A stretch of DNA of 64,000 nt, from assembly GCA_030147925.1 (NCBI GenBank), contig JASBUK010000099.1, forward strand, positions 1 through 64,000, written 5' to 3'. Source of the DNA: Trueperaceae bacterium. Lineage in GTDB: Bacteria; Deinococcota; Deinococci; Deinococcales; Trueperaceae. Both the position numbers and the translations under genes were made by a program. The notes below the pieces were generated by a model, which worked only from the letters and a program-made list of their open reading frames with translations, did no database searches and was not told the origin of the DNA. Every line of letters starts with the position of its first letter. Position 1 is the first letter of the stretch. Positions 15,775 to 24,162 of the stretch are shown here, one piece after another.

Positions 15775-16652
15775 TGATCGCCACCAGTAATAATGCACAG
15801 CCCGCAGCGCAACGAACCGGGAAAAGCTGGGGACACTGGACTAAGCTACTGGGCACACATGCGGTTTTGCTCGCTTATACCATCTTTGCAACTTTTCCTA
15901 TCATCCTCATACTCATTAATTCGCTTAAGAGTCGTAGAGCTATCTTCAAGACGCCTTATGCTTTACCCACAACGGAAACTTGGGACTTAATCGGTTATCA
16001 AACCGTGTTTGAGGGTGCTAGCTTTGGCCGCTATTTTTTCAACAGCCTCTTTGTGACTCTTGCTTCGCTTGCACTCATTCTGTTCTTAAGCTCAATGGCG
16101 GCTCACGCACTAGCGGAGTATCGCTTTAGGGGTAATGTTTTCTTAGGGCTATTCTTTGCTCTGGGAATTATGATCCCGATACGCTTAGGCACTGTAAGTA
16201 TCTTGCGGCTCATGAAAGACCTGAATCTGATAGACAGCCCCTGGTCGCTTGTTCTCGTATACACTGCCTCGGGTATCCCCCTGGCTGTGTTTATCCTCAC
16301 GCAATTTATGGAGCAAGTACCCAGGGCCTTAAAAGATGCGGCCCGCATTGACGGGGCCAGCGAGTATCGCATTTACAGCCTGATTCTGCCCCTGGTGCGC
16401 CCCGCGCTGGGCACGGTGGCAGTTTTTAACATGATTCCCATCTGGAACGACCTGTGGTTTCCACTGGTATTGGCCTCATCGGAAAAATCTAAAACCATAA
16501 TCCTGGGTGCGCAAATCTTTTTAGGACAATATGTAAATGACTGGAATGCAGTCTTGGCGTCGCTTACGCTGGCGATGATACCGATTATTGTGCTTTACGT
16601 TATTTTTTCCCGGCAGCTCATTCGGGGTTTGACCTCGGGTGCAATCAAGTGA
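15774..16652 (+). CDS. Sugar ABC transporter permease (MalG/UgpE type)
   Basis: A 292-residue permease with six membrane segments and the EAA-type loop DAARIDGASEYRIYSLILPLV (about residue 187). It overlaps the preceding permease by one base. No ATP-binding subunit is encoded in this locus, so a shared MsmX/UgpC-like ATPase must be supplied from elsewhere, as is common in this transporter class. A MITE-like repeat end begins 3 bases after the stop. Confidence 0.9.
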   Translation: MIATSNNAQPAAQRTGKSWGHWTKLLGTHAVLLAYTIFATFPIILILINSLKSRRAIFKTPYALPTTETWDLIGYQTVFEGASFGRYFFNSLFVTLASLALILFLSSMAAHALAEYRFRGNVFLGLFFALGIMIPIRLGTVSILRLMKDLNLIDSPWSLVLVYTASGIPLAVFILTQFMEQVPRALKDAARIDGASEYRIYSLILPLVRPALGTVAVFNMIPIWNDLWFPLVLASSEKSKTIILGAQIFLGQYVNDWNAVLASLTLAMIPIIVLYVIFSRQLIRGLTSGAIK

Positions 16653-16654
16653 TA

Positions 16655-16671
16655 GAAGGTGTCCCAAATTG
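16655..16671 (+). repeat. MITE-like element end (partial copy)
   Basis: GAAGGTGTCCCAAATTG, identical to the right-hand terminus of the elements at 27142-27232 and 23776-23891, begins 3 bases after the permease stop codon. No partner end is found nearby, so this copy is truncated. Confidence 0.55.
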
Positions 16672-16768
16672 GGTGTTGTGTGGCGTGCTCTATAGGAAAG
16701 GCGTGTTTACCCTGACGTTCCGCTGACACAGTATCCCCATACTGGGGTCTATGTTAGGCTCGAGCCCT

Positions 16769-17407
16769 ATGGATACCCTCGAAAAACGTTTGCAGGATAT
16801 CAGCGCCAATACCGTTCGCATGCTCAGTTTGGTACGCGAATCGAGCGCCCTCGCCAAGCGTGCGCTTATCGACGAGGAAACCGAAGCCGCCGCGCTTTGT
16901 GTTGAAAATGACGGTCTGATAGACGACTTACAAGAACAGCTCGAGCAAAGCATCTTGACCGTCATTGCCCGGCGGCAACCTGCGGCGCGTGACCTGCGCT
17001 TTTTAGGGGCGATTCATAGGGCCTTAGCCGATATTGAGCGTGCCGGGGATTACGCAGAACATGTGGCTCGCACAGGCGCGGAATTAGCGCAAAAACCTCG
17101 GCTCAAAAAATACATCGACATGGAGCGCATTTTGGTCATCATCAGTGCCATGATCGAAAAAACCATCAAAGCCATTGCCGAAGCCGATGCTGAGGCGGCC
17201 CGGGAAGCGCTGGATATGGATAACGAGATCGACGAACTCTATCAGCAAATTCAGCGTGAACTACTGACTTATATGATGGAAGACCCCAAGAATATCAGCT
17301 CTGCCACCAAGCTCTTAAACGTGGGTCGCTATCTAGAGCGTCTGGGTGATCACATCGAAAACGTCAATGAGCACATTCTTTTTTGGCTTACCGGACAGAG
17401 AATTTAA
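16769..17407 (+). CDS. phoU: PhoU-family phosphate signalling regulator
   Basis: A 212-residue helical protein made of two PhoU three-helix bundles, each with a metal-binding signature (RDLRFLGAIHRALADIERAGDYAEHV, split by motif around 75-100; GRYLERLGDHIENVNEH around 192-208). PhoU damps the PhoR/Pst phosphate signal. ATG 16769 gives the conserved start MDTLEKRLQDI and lies 8 bases after TAGGCT, fitting a leaderless transcript. No pst genes or PhoBR are nearby, so it stands alone here. Confidence 0.9.
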   Translation: MDTLEKRLQDISANTVRMLSLVRESSALAKRALIDEETEAAALCVENDGLIDDLQEQLEQSILTVIARRQPAARDLRFLGAIHRALADIERAGDYAEHVARTGAELAQKPRLKKYIDMERILVIISAMIEKTIKAIAEADAEAAREALDMDNEIDELYQQIQRELLTYMMEDPKNISSATKLLNVGRYLERLGDHIENVNEHILFWLTGQRI

Positions 17408-17445
17408 GCACGCCGCCTAGGCTCTGCTCATGCTAATCTGGGGCC

Positions 17446-18300
17446 GTGCTTAAGCCCGCTACGCCTCTAAATGGGGATGGTAAACCTTCAAAACGCCGCA
17501 GATACCGTTGGCTGCTATTATCTTTACTGGGGCTAGCCGTTTTGCTACTTATCAGCTTGAGTTATAGCGACACGGCAACAAACAGTGTCAGCAATCTGGG
17601 CACAAGATTGCAAGACAGCGTCAACCGGCAATGGCAGAGCCTGGCCAATCAATTAAAAGGCCCCGTGAGGGTTGGCATTCAGATTGGTCATGAGGATGCC
17701 GCTAAACACCCCGAAGAGCTAGCCAATCTGCGTTTTAGCACCGGCGGACGGGCCGGCGGTGTCAACGAAGTGGTGATTAACCGCAAAATCGCCCGGGCGC
17801 TTAAAACCTTGCTAGAAGCCCAAGGAATTCTGGTCGATCTGATTCCGGCCACGCCACCGGTAGCCTATAAAGCTGATTTGTTTATCGCCCTTCATTCCGA
17901 TAGCAGCCCCAACCCCAAACGGCGTGGCTACAAATCCGCATATTTCGAACCAGCCCGCAACCGCTTTGAACCACTGCTCAAAAGCTATCTTGATAAAGCC
18001 TATATGACGCTCTCCAGATTGCCGAATGACGATAGAAACGTTTCGTCAAATATGCTTGCCTACTATGCTTTTAACAACAAATTCCGCTACAGTGTGCGGC
18101 GCTCGACTCCGGCAGTAATCGTGGAAATGGGTTATATCAGCAATGCGCGTGACCTGGCCTTTTTACAAGGTGTTCAGGCTCCCGCCAGGGCGCTCAGTGA
18201 AGGAGTCATCGCCTATTTGCTCGAGCGTGGCCGCTTACCTAGTGACGGCGCCAGGCTACTTAGTTTTCAGAATTTAGGCAATGAAGCCGCAGGCAAATAA
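17446..18300 (+). CDS. N-acetylmuramoyl-L-alanine amidase (Amidase_3), membrane anchored
   Basis: A 284-residue zinc amidase that cleaves the glycan-peptide bond of peptidoglycan. N-terminal anchor helix at about 22-40. Zinc ligands and catalytic residues are visible: H82 (VGIQIGH), E108 (GGVNE), H150 (ADLFIALHSDS) and E227 (PAVIVEMGYISN). GTG 17446 lies 6 bases after TAATCT without a ribosome binding site, fitting a leaderless start. Overlaps the next gene by 20 bases. Likely a daughter-cell separation or turnover enzyme facing outward. Confidence 0.88.
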   Translation: MLKPATPLNGDGKPSKRRRYRWLLLSLLGLAVLLLISLSYSDTATNSVSNLGTRLQDSVNRQWQSLANQLKGPVRVGIQIGHEDAAKHPEELANLRFSTGGRAGGVNEVVINRKIARALKTLLEAQGILVDLIPATPPVAYKADLFIALHSDSSPNPKRRGYKSAYFEPARNRFEPLLKSYLDKAYMTLSRLPNDDRNVSSNMLAYYAFNNKFRYSVRRSTPAVIVEMGYISNARDLAFLQGVQAPARALSEGVIAYLLERGRLPSDGARLLSFQNLGNEAAGK

Positions 18301-18907
18301 CAAGCTAAATGACCAGGTTCGCGCTTTTGTAGCCATCGAACTGCCTGCTGAACTTAAACAGAGCCTAGCAGCCCTGCAATCACAACTGCGTACAGCATTA
18401 CCCAAAAGCAGTGTACGCTGGAGCAATATCGCACAGGCTCACCTTACCTTGGTTTTTCTTGGCAATATTCCCATAGCACAAATTGCCGCTGCCAAAAAAG
18501 CCATAGAAACAGCCCGCCTAGAGCAAAGCAGCTTGCTACTCAGCACCGCTAAGCCGGGTTGTTTTCCAAATTGCCACCGCCCCAGAGTACTGTGGCTTGG
18601 TTTAGCTGGAGAACTCAGTGAGCTACACAAGCTGCAAGCAGCCCTGCAAAAGCATCTTGACCCTCTTGTGCCAGCTAAAGACAAGACGTCATTTAAACCA
18701 CATCTCACGCTGGGTCGCGTTAAATCCTCGGATAAAGACGTGCTGCACACCATCAGCCAAATCATGAACAGGCTCGAGCCCCCAAAACCGCTAAGTTGGC
18801 CCGTGAGAAGCCTGGTACTATTTAAGAGCGAGCTAACTCCTAAGGGCGCTCACTACAGCCGACTGCACAGCGTCGAACTGACGGCAAAAGATCAGTCAAA
18901 CAGCTAA
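18281..18907 (+). CDS. thpR: RNA 2',3'-cyclic phosphodiesterase (LigT/ThpR)
   Basis: A 208-residue 2H phosphoesterase with the two catalytic motifs HLTL (54-57) and HLTL (141-144), spaced as in ThpR. It opens 2',3'-cyclic phosphates on RNA ends. It overlaps the amidase gene by 20 bases and is therefore likely co-translated. In Deinococcus the homologue sits with cinA and recA; that operon is not present here. Two-domain symmetry and length match the family. Confidence 0.9.
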   Translation: MKPQANNKLNDQVRAFVAIELPAELKQSLAALQSQLRTALPKSSVRWSNIAQAHLTLVFLGNIPIAQIAAAKKAIETARLEQSSLLLSTAKPGCFPNCHRPRVLWLGLAGELSELHKLQAALQKHLDPLVPAKDKTSFKPHLTLGRVKSSDKDVLHTISQIMNRLEPPKPLSWPVRSLVLFKSELTPKGAHYSRLHSVELTAKDQSNS

Positions 18908-18922
18908 TATAAAGAGCGTTTC

Positions 18923-18950
18923 GGTGGTATTGACAGTTGTCAATACCACC
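18923..18950. repeat. Perfect 12-bp inverted repeat
   Basis: GGTGGTATTGAC-AGTT-GTCAATACCACC, 16 bases after the thpR stop. No T tract follows on either strand. It could be a 3' mRNA hairpin, a factor-independent terminator of unusual type, or a protein-binding palindrome. Confidence 0.6.
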
Positions 18951-19078
18951 CGAGCAGTGCCGACGCAGTTGAGACTGAATCGCGAGTAGAAAATTAGGCG
19001 GTCAGTCTACTGTCAACGAGAATGAAACGGACTATACACCCCCATCTTCTCAAACCATTTACGTGATAGCATGACCCG

Positions 19079-19486
19079 GTGAAACGAGTATATCTTTTTG
19101 GATTTTTGGCGCTCGCACTAGCGCTTGCCGCCTGTCGTTCGCCAGTTGACCAGAGTCAAGCACAGCTTGCAGCACCGCTGAACAACAAAGCCCAGGCCAT
19201 TCGCATTGAGCTAAGCGGTGAACCTCAAATAGCTGAAAGCGAAGTGCTGGTCTATGTTTTACAGACCGGTAACGGCGTAACCGGGGCCACGGTCAGCGTC
19301 AGTGGGCGCTTAGCAGCTAGTAACACAGTGCTGTTTAAGGCAAACGCTTTAGAGCAATACCCTGGTTTATACCGGGTGGAAGCTTTTGACTTTAGCCAGG
19401 CGGGAGACTGGATTTTAAGTGCTGAGGTGCAGTTCCCTAGCGGCAATAGTGGGCACCAGGAGCTAAGCGTAACGATTCCCGAGTAA
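19079..19486 (+). CDS. YtkA-like lipoprotein
   Basis: A 135-residue exported lipoprotein: signal peptide with lipobox LALAAC (Cys at about 19), followed by one beta-sandwich domain whose pattern (EVLVYVLQTGNGVTGATVSV ... YPGLYRVEAFDFSQAGDWIL) matches YtkA/FixH-like domains. These are often associated with copper or cytochrome oxidase assembly, but no metal ligands are obvious. GTG 19079 follows TAGCAT by 6 bases (leaderless). A heptad repeat array begins about 20 bases after the stop. Confidence 0.7.
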   Translation: MKRVYLFGFLALALALAACRSPVDQSQAQLAAPLNNKAQAIRIELSGEPQIAESEVLVYVLQTGNGVTGATVSVSGRLAASNTVLFKANALEQYPGLYRVEAFDFSQAGDWILSAEVQFPSGNSGHQELSVTIPE

Positions 19487-19504
19487 TTTTTCTAAGCTGT
19501 CTCA

Positions 19505-19695
19505 ATAAGTAGAAAGTGGAAAGTGGAAAGTAAAAATGAGGAACAGGGAAAAGAGGAGCAAGGATTGTGGAGAAATCTTTATCCCCTTATCCTCGTTCCT
19601 CGCTCCTGCTTTTGTAGGGAAAGTAGAAAGTTTTCCTACAAACTACAAACCACCTATCACTCACCACCAACCACACACTATCGACAACTAACACA
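19505..19695. repeat. Heptad repeat array 1 (fold-back)
   Basis: Starts with a clear 7-base tandem (GTAGAAA GTGGAAA GTGGAAA) and ends with the opposite-strand form (on the minus strand GTTTGTA GTTTGTA preceded by GTTGGTG GTGAGTG). A central purine/pyrimidine inverted segment (19538-19610) pairs imperfectly. The whole 190-base gap between the lipoprotein and VanY genes can fold on itself. Spurious open frames cross it. Confidence 0.75.
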
Positions 19696-19745
19696 ATCTA
19701 TGCTGCCCAAGCAGACTAGAGCTTTGCTATGTTTAAGGAAAAACA

Positions 19746-20459
19746 ATGCTGCCATATCTAAAAAAAAGCCAAGCCCTGGCCTTTTTATTCGCTTTATTGC
19801 TAGTGCCTGGGACGCTGCTAAGCCCTGCCAAGGCGCAAAAAGCAACCCTCCCTGACTGCCGCTACGATGACTTAGACAGCAAGTTGCAGGCCTATGAAGA
19901 CTGGCGCTACACTCTGCTCGACACCATTTACCGTCTCCCGGAAAGTTATATTCCACCGGATTTGGTCTCGGCGGCAGAGGCGGGTCTGACCAAGAACTAT
20001 CTACTGCGTTCTTTGATAGTTGAAGATCTTCAGGAAATGCTCGAGGCCGCTGTAACTGCTGCTGCGCCGCTCGAGCTGCAGTCGGCTTACCGCAGTTACA
20101 ACTATCAGGCGCGAACTTTTGACTACTGGGTCAGCCAGGAAGGCTACGTAGAAGCGCTAAAAAGCAGCGCCAGGGCCGGTCACTCCGAACACCAGCTCGG
20201 CACGGTGCTGGACTTTAGAAGCGCAGGTGGCCGCGCCCCCTGGGATTATAAAGATTGGGCCTTGACTCCGGCGGGCGAGTGGTTGGCAGAGAATGCCTGG
20301 CGTTACGGTTTTGTCATGAGTTATCCCAAGGGAAAAGAAGAGATCAGTTGTTATATCTACGAACCCTGGCACTACCGCTATATCGGGCGCGAGGCCGCTG
20401 CCGAGCTAAAGCAAAGTGGCTTGACTTTGCGCGAGTGGCTCTGGCTTAAGAACAACTAG
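19746..20459 (+). CDS. D-alanyl-D-alanine carboxypeptidase (VanY, M15B)
   Basis: A 237-residue secreted zinc peptidase that trims D-Ala from peptidoglycan stems. Signal peptide at about 1-30 (ending AKA). VanY motifs: LQSAYRSYNYQ (about 111-121), AGHSEHQLGTVLDF with zinc ligands H146 and D156, and IYEPWHYRYIG with catalytic Glu (206) and zinc His (209). Initiation signal is weak (AAGGAAAAACA). With the upstream amidase it adds to a small group of wall-remodelling enzymes. Confidence 0.88.
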   Translation: MLPYLKKSQALAFLFALLLVPGTLLSPAKAQKATLPDCRYDDLDSKLQAYEDWRYTLLDTIYRLPESYIPPDLVSAAEAGLTKNYLLRSLIVEDLQEMLEAAVTAAAPLELQSAYRSYNYQARTFDYWVSQEGYVEALKSSARAGHSEHQLGTVLDFRSAGGRAPWDYKDWALTPAGEWLAENAWRYGFVMSYPKGKEEISCYIYEPWHYRYIGREAAAELKQSGLTLREWLWLKNN

Positions 20460-20495
20460 CAAACAAGCTTTGGGCCTGCATGTTAGGCTGCCGCC

Positions 20496-21227
20496 ATGGG
20501 TTTTTACGAGCAGACCTCGGGCACCATCTGGAATATCGTCACGGTGTTGTTGGGCTCGAGCTTAGGCTTAGTTTTACGGGGCCGGCTACCCGAACACATC
20601 ATAAAAGTGGTCATGCAAGCCATTGGCTTAACCACTCTGTTCATCGGCATCGTCAATGCCTTTGATTTAAGCAAGGTCAGCACTCCGCCAGGCATCATCC
20701 TGGGTTTAGTAGCGCTGGCTACCGGCGGCGCACTGGGTGAATGGTGGCGCCTAGAAGAAGGGCTCGAATCCTTAGGGGCTTACTTAAAAAAGCGCTTTAA
20801 GGGCCAGGGACGCTTTACCGAAGGCTTTGTAACCGCCAGTCTGCTTTTTTGCGTAGGGCCACTAACCCTCATCGGCAGCATTCAAAACGGGCTGATTGGC
20901 GATAATTCCTTCCTACTGCTCAAAGCCGCCCTAGACGGTTTTGCCGCGCTGGCTCTAGCGGCTACCTTTGGCTTTGGCGTAATCTTCTCCACTTTGGTTA
21001 TTGCCGTTTATCAAGGCGGGCTTTCGCTTGGCGCCGGGCTATTTGCCAACTTAATCCCCGACCCGGTAAGCGACCCGCGCGTGCTCTTGGTCAATGGCGT
21101 TGGCGGCCTGATGATTATGGGGCTTGGCTTTGGCCTCTTGGAAATCAAGCGTTTACGCATCGCCAGCATGCTACCGGCGCTGTTTTTGGTAGTGGGGCTT
21201 TACTATCTGGGCTTGCTGTTTTATTAA
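20496..21227 (+). CDS. DUF554-family membrane protein (YdfK-like)
   Basis: A 243-residue integral membrane protein with six to seven hydrophobic helices and the family pattern GTIWNIVTVLLGSSLGLVL at the start, FVTASLLFCVGPLTLIGSIQNG in the middle and GVGGLMIMGLGFGLLEIKRLR near the end. Function unknown; a channel or transporter role is often suggested. ATG lies 6 bases after TAGGCT, again fitting a leaderless gene. Confidence 0.85.
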   Translation: MGFYEQTSGTIWNIVTVLLGSSLGLVLRGRLPEHIIKVVMQAIGLTTLFIGIVNAFDLSKVSTPPGIILGLVALATGGALGEWWRLEEGLESLGAYLKKRFKGQGRFTEGFVTASLLFCVGPLTLIGSIQNGLIGDNSFLLLKAALDGFAALALAATFGFGVIFSTLVIAVYQGGLSLGAGLFANLIPDPVSDPRVLLVNGVGGLMIMGLGFGLLEIKRLRIASMLPALFLVVGLYYLGLLFY

Positions 21228-21289
21228 CCCCGTTTCTCAAAACGCAAACCCCCACCCAACTCGCTTATCTCCTCTGTTAAACTTGTCTT

Positions 21290-21583
21290 ATGAGCATCAG
21301 CGACCAGGGCATGGAACATCTTAAGACCTTGGCCCGACTAAAGTTGGGCGATGAGGAAACCCAGGCACTAAAAGACGACCTCAACAAGATTCTTGCTTAT
21401 TTCGAGCAAATCCGTGACCTGGATACCGAAGGCGTAGAAGAACTTGCTCGGCCTATAGACAGCTTTAACGTGTTTCGCGAGGACATTCTTGAGCAGGGCT
21501 TAACGCAGCAAGAAGCCTTGGCCTTAGCCACCGAAGCCGAAGAAGGCTTTTTTAAAGTACCCCGGACTATAGACACCGATTGA
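21290..21583 (+). CDS. gatC: Aspartyl/glutamyl-tRNA amidotransferase subunit C
   Basis: A 97-residue protein with the GatC pattern: N-terminal helix (MEHLKTLARLKLGDEETQALKDDL, motif split), FEQIRDLDTEGVEELA and a C-terminal VPRTID tail. GatC stabilises GatA in the GatCAB complex that amidates Glu-tRNA(Gln) or Asp-tRNA(Asn). gatA and gatB are not adjacent here. ATG follows TAAACT by 6 bases without ribosome binding site. Ends 20 bases before the convergent serS. Confidence 0.88.
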   Translation: MSISDQGMEHLKTLARLKLGDEETQALKDDLNKILAYFEQIRDLDTEGVEELARPIDSFNVFREDILEQGLTQQEALALATEAEEGFFKVPRTIDTD

Positions 21584-21602
21584 TAGCAATTTCAAATATG
21601 GC

Positions 21603-22883
21603 TTATTCCATTAAAGCCTTACCGAAATAAGGCCTGACTACTTCCGGCACGGTGACTGTACCGTCGGCATTTTGATAGTTTTCCAGAATAGCCGCAACCG
21701 TGCGCGGCAAGGCCAAAGCACTGCCGTTTAGGGTGTGCACCAGTTCCGGTTTGGCTTTGCCGCTTACACCTCCGTCACGAAAACGCGTTTGTAGACGTCG
21801 CGCCTGGAAAGCCTCAATATTACTCACGCTGGAGACTTCCAGCCAGCGTCCCTGACCAACACTCCAAACTTCAAGATCATATTTTTTCGCCTGAGTAAAG
21901 CCCATGTCGCCGCTACACATAAGCAAGCGGCGATAAGGCAGACCCAGAGCTTCGAGCATTGCCTCGGAGGTTTCAGTCATCTGCTCGAGCGCTTCATAAC
22001 TCTTTGCTGGCTCCGTTAATTGCACCATCTCAACTTTGTCAAACTGGTGGACGCGGTTGATGCCGCGCACATCTTTGCCATAACTACCCGCCTCGCGGCG
22101 GAAGCAAGCACTATAAGCAGCATATTTAATGGGCAGGGTTTCGGTGGCGAGAATCTCATCTCGGTGCAAATTAGCCAGTACCAGCTCCGAGGTGGGTATC
22201 AGATAAAAACCGTCACTGACCTGATACATCTGCCCTTCTTTGTCCGGCAGTTGTCCGGTTGCCGTAGCACTCTCGGCATTGACCATAAGCGGCATCGCTA
22301 TCTCGGTATAACCCAAATCATTTAGCTTGTTAAGAAAATACTGGATCAGCGCACGCAGCAAGCGAGCACCCTCACCCTTAAAGACCGGAAAGCCCGCCCC
22401 GGTGGTCTTTACACCTGCCTCTAAATCAAACCAGCCGCGTGCTGTCGCTAATTCCCAGTGAGGTTTGGGTTGAAAGTCGAACTGCGGTTTTTCGCCATGC
22501 TCTTTGGCCACGACGTTATCCTGCGGCCCTTGGCCATAAGGCACACTCTGGTGCGGAATGTTGGGTAGCTCGAGCATCAACGTATTTATCTGGGCCTCTA
22601 AACTACGGCTCTTTTCTTCTAACTTTTTGACCTCGTTACTCAACCTGCCCATGTCCTGGATGAGCTCATCGGCATTTTCGCCCCGGCGCTTGAGTTCACC
22701 TATCTTTTTGCTGCTGGCGTTGCGCTTGGCCTGCTTTTCCTCTAGGTCACTGCGCAACAATCTAAATTCTTCGTCTAGCAAAAGCAGTTCATTGAGGCTT
22801 TTAAGCGATTCGCCCAGTTGTTTATCGGCTATGGCTTTGCGTACTATTTGCTGGTTTTCACGGATGAATTTTATGTCGAGCAT
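21603..22883 (-). CDS. serS: Seryl-tRNA synthetase
   Basis: A 426-residue class II synthetase charging tRNA(Ser). N-terminal coiled-coil arm (about 30-100, rich in Glu/Lys) that grips the long variable arm, followed by the catalytic domain with motif 2 (CFRREAGSYGKDVRGINRVH, region about 265-285) and motif 3 (NGSALALPRTVAAILEN). ATG 22883 is chosen because MLDIKFIREN is the conserved start; a 10-residue upstream extension is spurious. TAACCT lies 7 bases before this ATG (leaderless). Confidence 0.95.
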   Translation of the reverse strand: MLDIKFIRENQQIVRKAIADKQLGESLKSLNELLLLDEEFRLLRSDLEEKQAKRNASSKKIGELKRRGENADELIQDMGRLSNEVKKLEEKSRSLEAQINTLMLELPNIPHQSVPYGQGPQDNVVAKEHGEKPQFDFQPKPHWELATARGWFDLEAGVKTTGAGFPVFKGEGARLLRALIQYFLNKLNDLGYTEIAMPLMVNAESATATGQLPDKEGQMYQVSDGFYLIPTSELVLANLHRDEILATETLPIKYAAYSACFRREAGSYGKDVRGINRVHQFDKVEMVQLTEPAKSYEALEQMTETSEAMLEALGLPYRRLLMCSGDMGFTQAKKYDLEVWSVGQGRWLEVSSVSNIEAFQARRLQTRFRDGGVSGKAKPELVHTLNGSALALPRTVAAILENYQNADGTVTVPEVVRPYFGKALME

Positions 22884-22924
22884 AGTGAATAGGTTACCCG
22901 AAAACCCACCCAACTGCGTAGGGC

Positions 22925-23755
22925 TTATGAGCTTATAAACAAGCCCGTCTCTTTGCTGATGTGAATCTCACCCTGCTCGGCAAGTTGGCGCTCAAGCGAC
23001 TCTCTAAGCTCAGCCAGGCCTCTTTTAGTAAGTTCCGGGGGAACCTCTAAGGCTGTCACTAGATTTATCGAAAGCAGGTAATCGATGATGGGCTTTATCT
23101 CAGTGACTTTAAGAGCATCGGTAAAATGTTCACAGATAACGGTTGAAAAATGGCGGCCAAGCTGCTTTGCACCGTTATCCAGACTAAAACCCAGTGCACT
23201 GACAGCAGGCCCCGCTCCCGCTTTGCTCAGAAGCTCTGCGGGAAATACTTGCAGCAGCCAGTTTTTTAGCTCGCGTATATGCGCGCTACCGTTGGTAGCG
23301 GCATAAAGCCGTCCCCCCGGTTTTAGCACCCGGCGAATCTCGGCTAGGGCCTTGTTTCTATCGGCCACGTGATAGAGCATGTGATTGGCAATGACCGCGT
23401 CTAAGCTGGCATCGGCAAAAGGTATCTCCTGAGCGTCAATCTCTGCGTAGTTAAAAGGACGCTTAAGCGCAAATAATTTAGCCTGCGCCTCAGCCAGCAT
23501 CCCCAAAGAAAAATCGGATAAGCTGATGTCCCATGGGGGAATGCGCTCGGCATTTTCAAACCAGAGTTGGCCCGGGCCACAACCCAGCTCGAGCACTCTG
23601 CTAGCAGCAGGAATTTCAAAATGGTCAAAGACCCAGCGAAACCAGTTGAGCTTAGTTACGCTAAAACGCTGGTGTAAGGCTGCTCTGGCATTTAGCTTGT
23701 CGGCGTTATGGTATTGCTGCGTCTTTAGATAGTCCTGATCCGACCATTTGGGCAT
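22925..23755 (-). CDS. Class I SAM-dependent methyltransferase
   Basis: A 276-residue methyltransferase of the UbiE/Methyltransf_11 type. SAM-binding motif I VLELGCGPGQLW at about 56-67, acidic motif II in DISLSDFS, motif III-like SLDAVIANHMLYHV and the post-motif RRVLKPGGRLYAATNG. Substrate cannot be told from sequence; small molecules are common for this group. TAGTAT sits 6 bases before the ATG. A MITE-like element starts about 20 bases upstream of the start. Confidence 0.85.
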   Translation of the reverse strand: MPKWSDQDYLKTQQYHNADKLNARAALHQRFSVTKLNWFRWVFDHFEIPAASRVLELGCGPGQLWFENAERIPPWDISLSDFSLGMLAEAQAKLFALKRPFNYAEIDAQEIPFADASLDAVIANHMLYHVADRNKALAEIRRVLKPGGRLYAATNGSAHIRELKNWLLQVFPAELLSKAGAGPAVSALGFSLDNGAKQLGRHFSTVICEHFTDALKVTEIKPIIDYLLSINLVTALEVPPELTKRGLAELRESLERQLAEQGEIHISKETGLFISS

Positions 23756-23775
23756 AGGTTAATACTAGACAAATT

Positions 23776-23891
23776 GGTGATGTACCACAAATTGTGTAAA
23801 GAACTAAATAGTTTGTGGTTGGTAGTTTGTAGGAAAAAGCTTTTCTTTCTACTTTTTGCTGTCCTCTTTCCACACAATTTGGGACACCTTC
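23776..23891. repeat. MITE-like element containing heptad array 2
   Basis: Left end GGTGATGTACCACAAATTG and right end CAATTTGGGACACCTTC form imperfect terminal inverted repeats, matching elements at 27142-27232 and 37871-37958. The interior (23802-23875) is replaced by a heptad array: GTTTGTG GTTGGTA GTTTGTA on the plus strand, then GTGGAAA, GTAGAAA units on the minus strand. This is the only place where both repeat families are combined. Confidence 0.65.
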
Positions 23892-23931
23892 GACAAATTG
23901 ACAAGAAGCAGATGATGCCCCGCAATCAAAT

Positions 23932-24066
23932 TCAGATTGGCGGTTGACCCTGCCACTGCACCACGGTCCCGGAACCAGTACCACCATCATCAGGCACGGA
24001 AGGGCAAGCGGTAAGCAGTAGACCCAAAGCAAGAACCGTTAAAGCCAAAAATAATTTGCGGCGCAT
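23932..24066 (-). CDS. Small lipoprotein (44 residues)
   Basis: A short gene with an excellent ribosome binding site (GAGGAGGTCGAGG before ATG 24066). The product starts MRRKLFLALTVLALG and has the lipobox LLTAC (Cys 21), leaving a mature part of only 24 residues rich in Pro, Gly and Gln. The combination of initiation signal, signal peptide and lipobox makes it a real gene. Upstream (24085-24112) lies a palindrome (GGTGTT, TTTAGTTAAACTAAA, AACACC). Function unknown. Confidence 0.75.
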   Translation of the reverse strand: MRRKLFLALTVLALGLLLTACPSVPDDGGTGSGTVVQWQGQPPI

Positions 24067-24084
24067 CCTCGACCTCCTCTATAA

Positions 24085-24112
24085 ATTGGTGTTCTTTAGT
24101 TTAACTAAAACA
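24085..24112. promoter_or_regulatory. Palindrome upstream of the small lipoprotein gene
   Basis: The perfect palindrome TTTAGTTAAACTAAA is framed by GGTGTT and AACACC arms, giving a 26-28 base symmetrical site about 20 bases before the lipoprotein start. Its place suggests an operator or a leader hairpin; the binding factor is unknown. The core AGTTAAACTAA recurs near 38031. Confidence 0.45.
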
Positions 24113-24162
24113 CCAAGCCAAGTCTAAAAAAGTCTCCCTGACCGCGCTCTGACCGGTAAAGT

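Noticed and set aside
18281-18907. Deinococcus-type cinA-ligT-recA operon
   Set aside because: Only the LigT-like gene is present; the neighbours are an amidase and a YtkA-like lipoprotein.
19523-19855. Open frame of about 110 codons through heptad array 1
   Set aside because: Low-complexity sequence, no ribosome binding site, composition set by the 7-base period; overlaps the vanY start.
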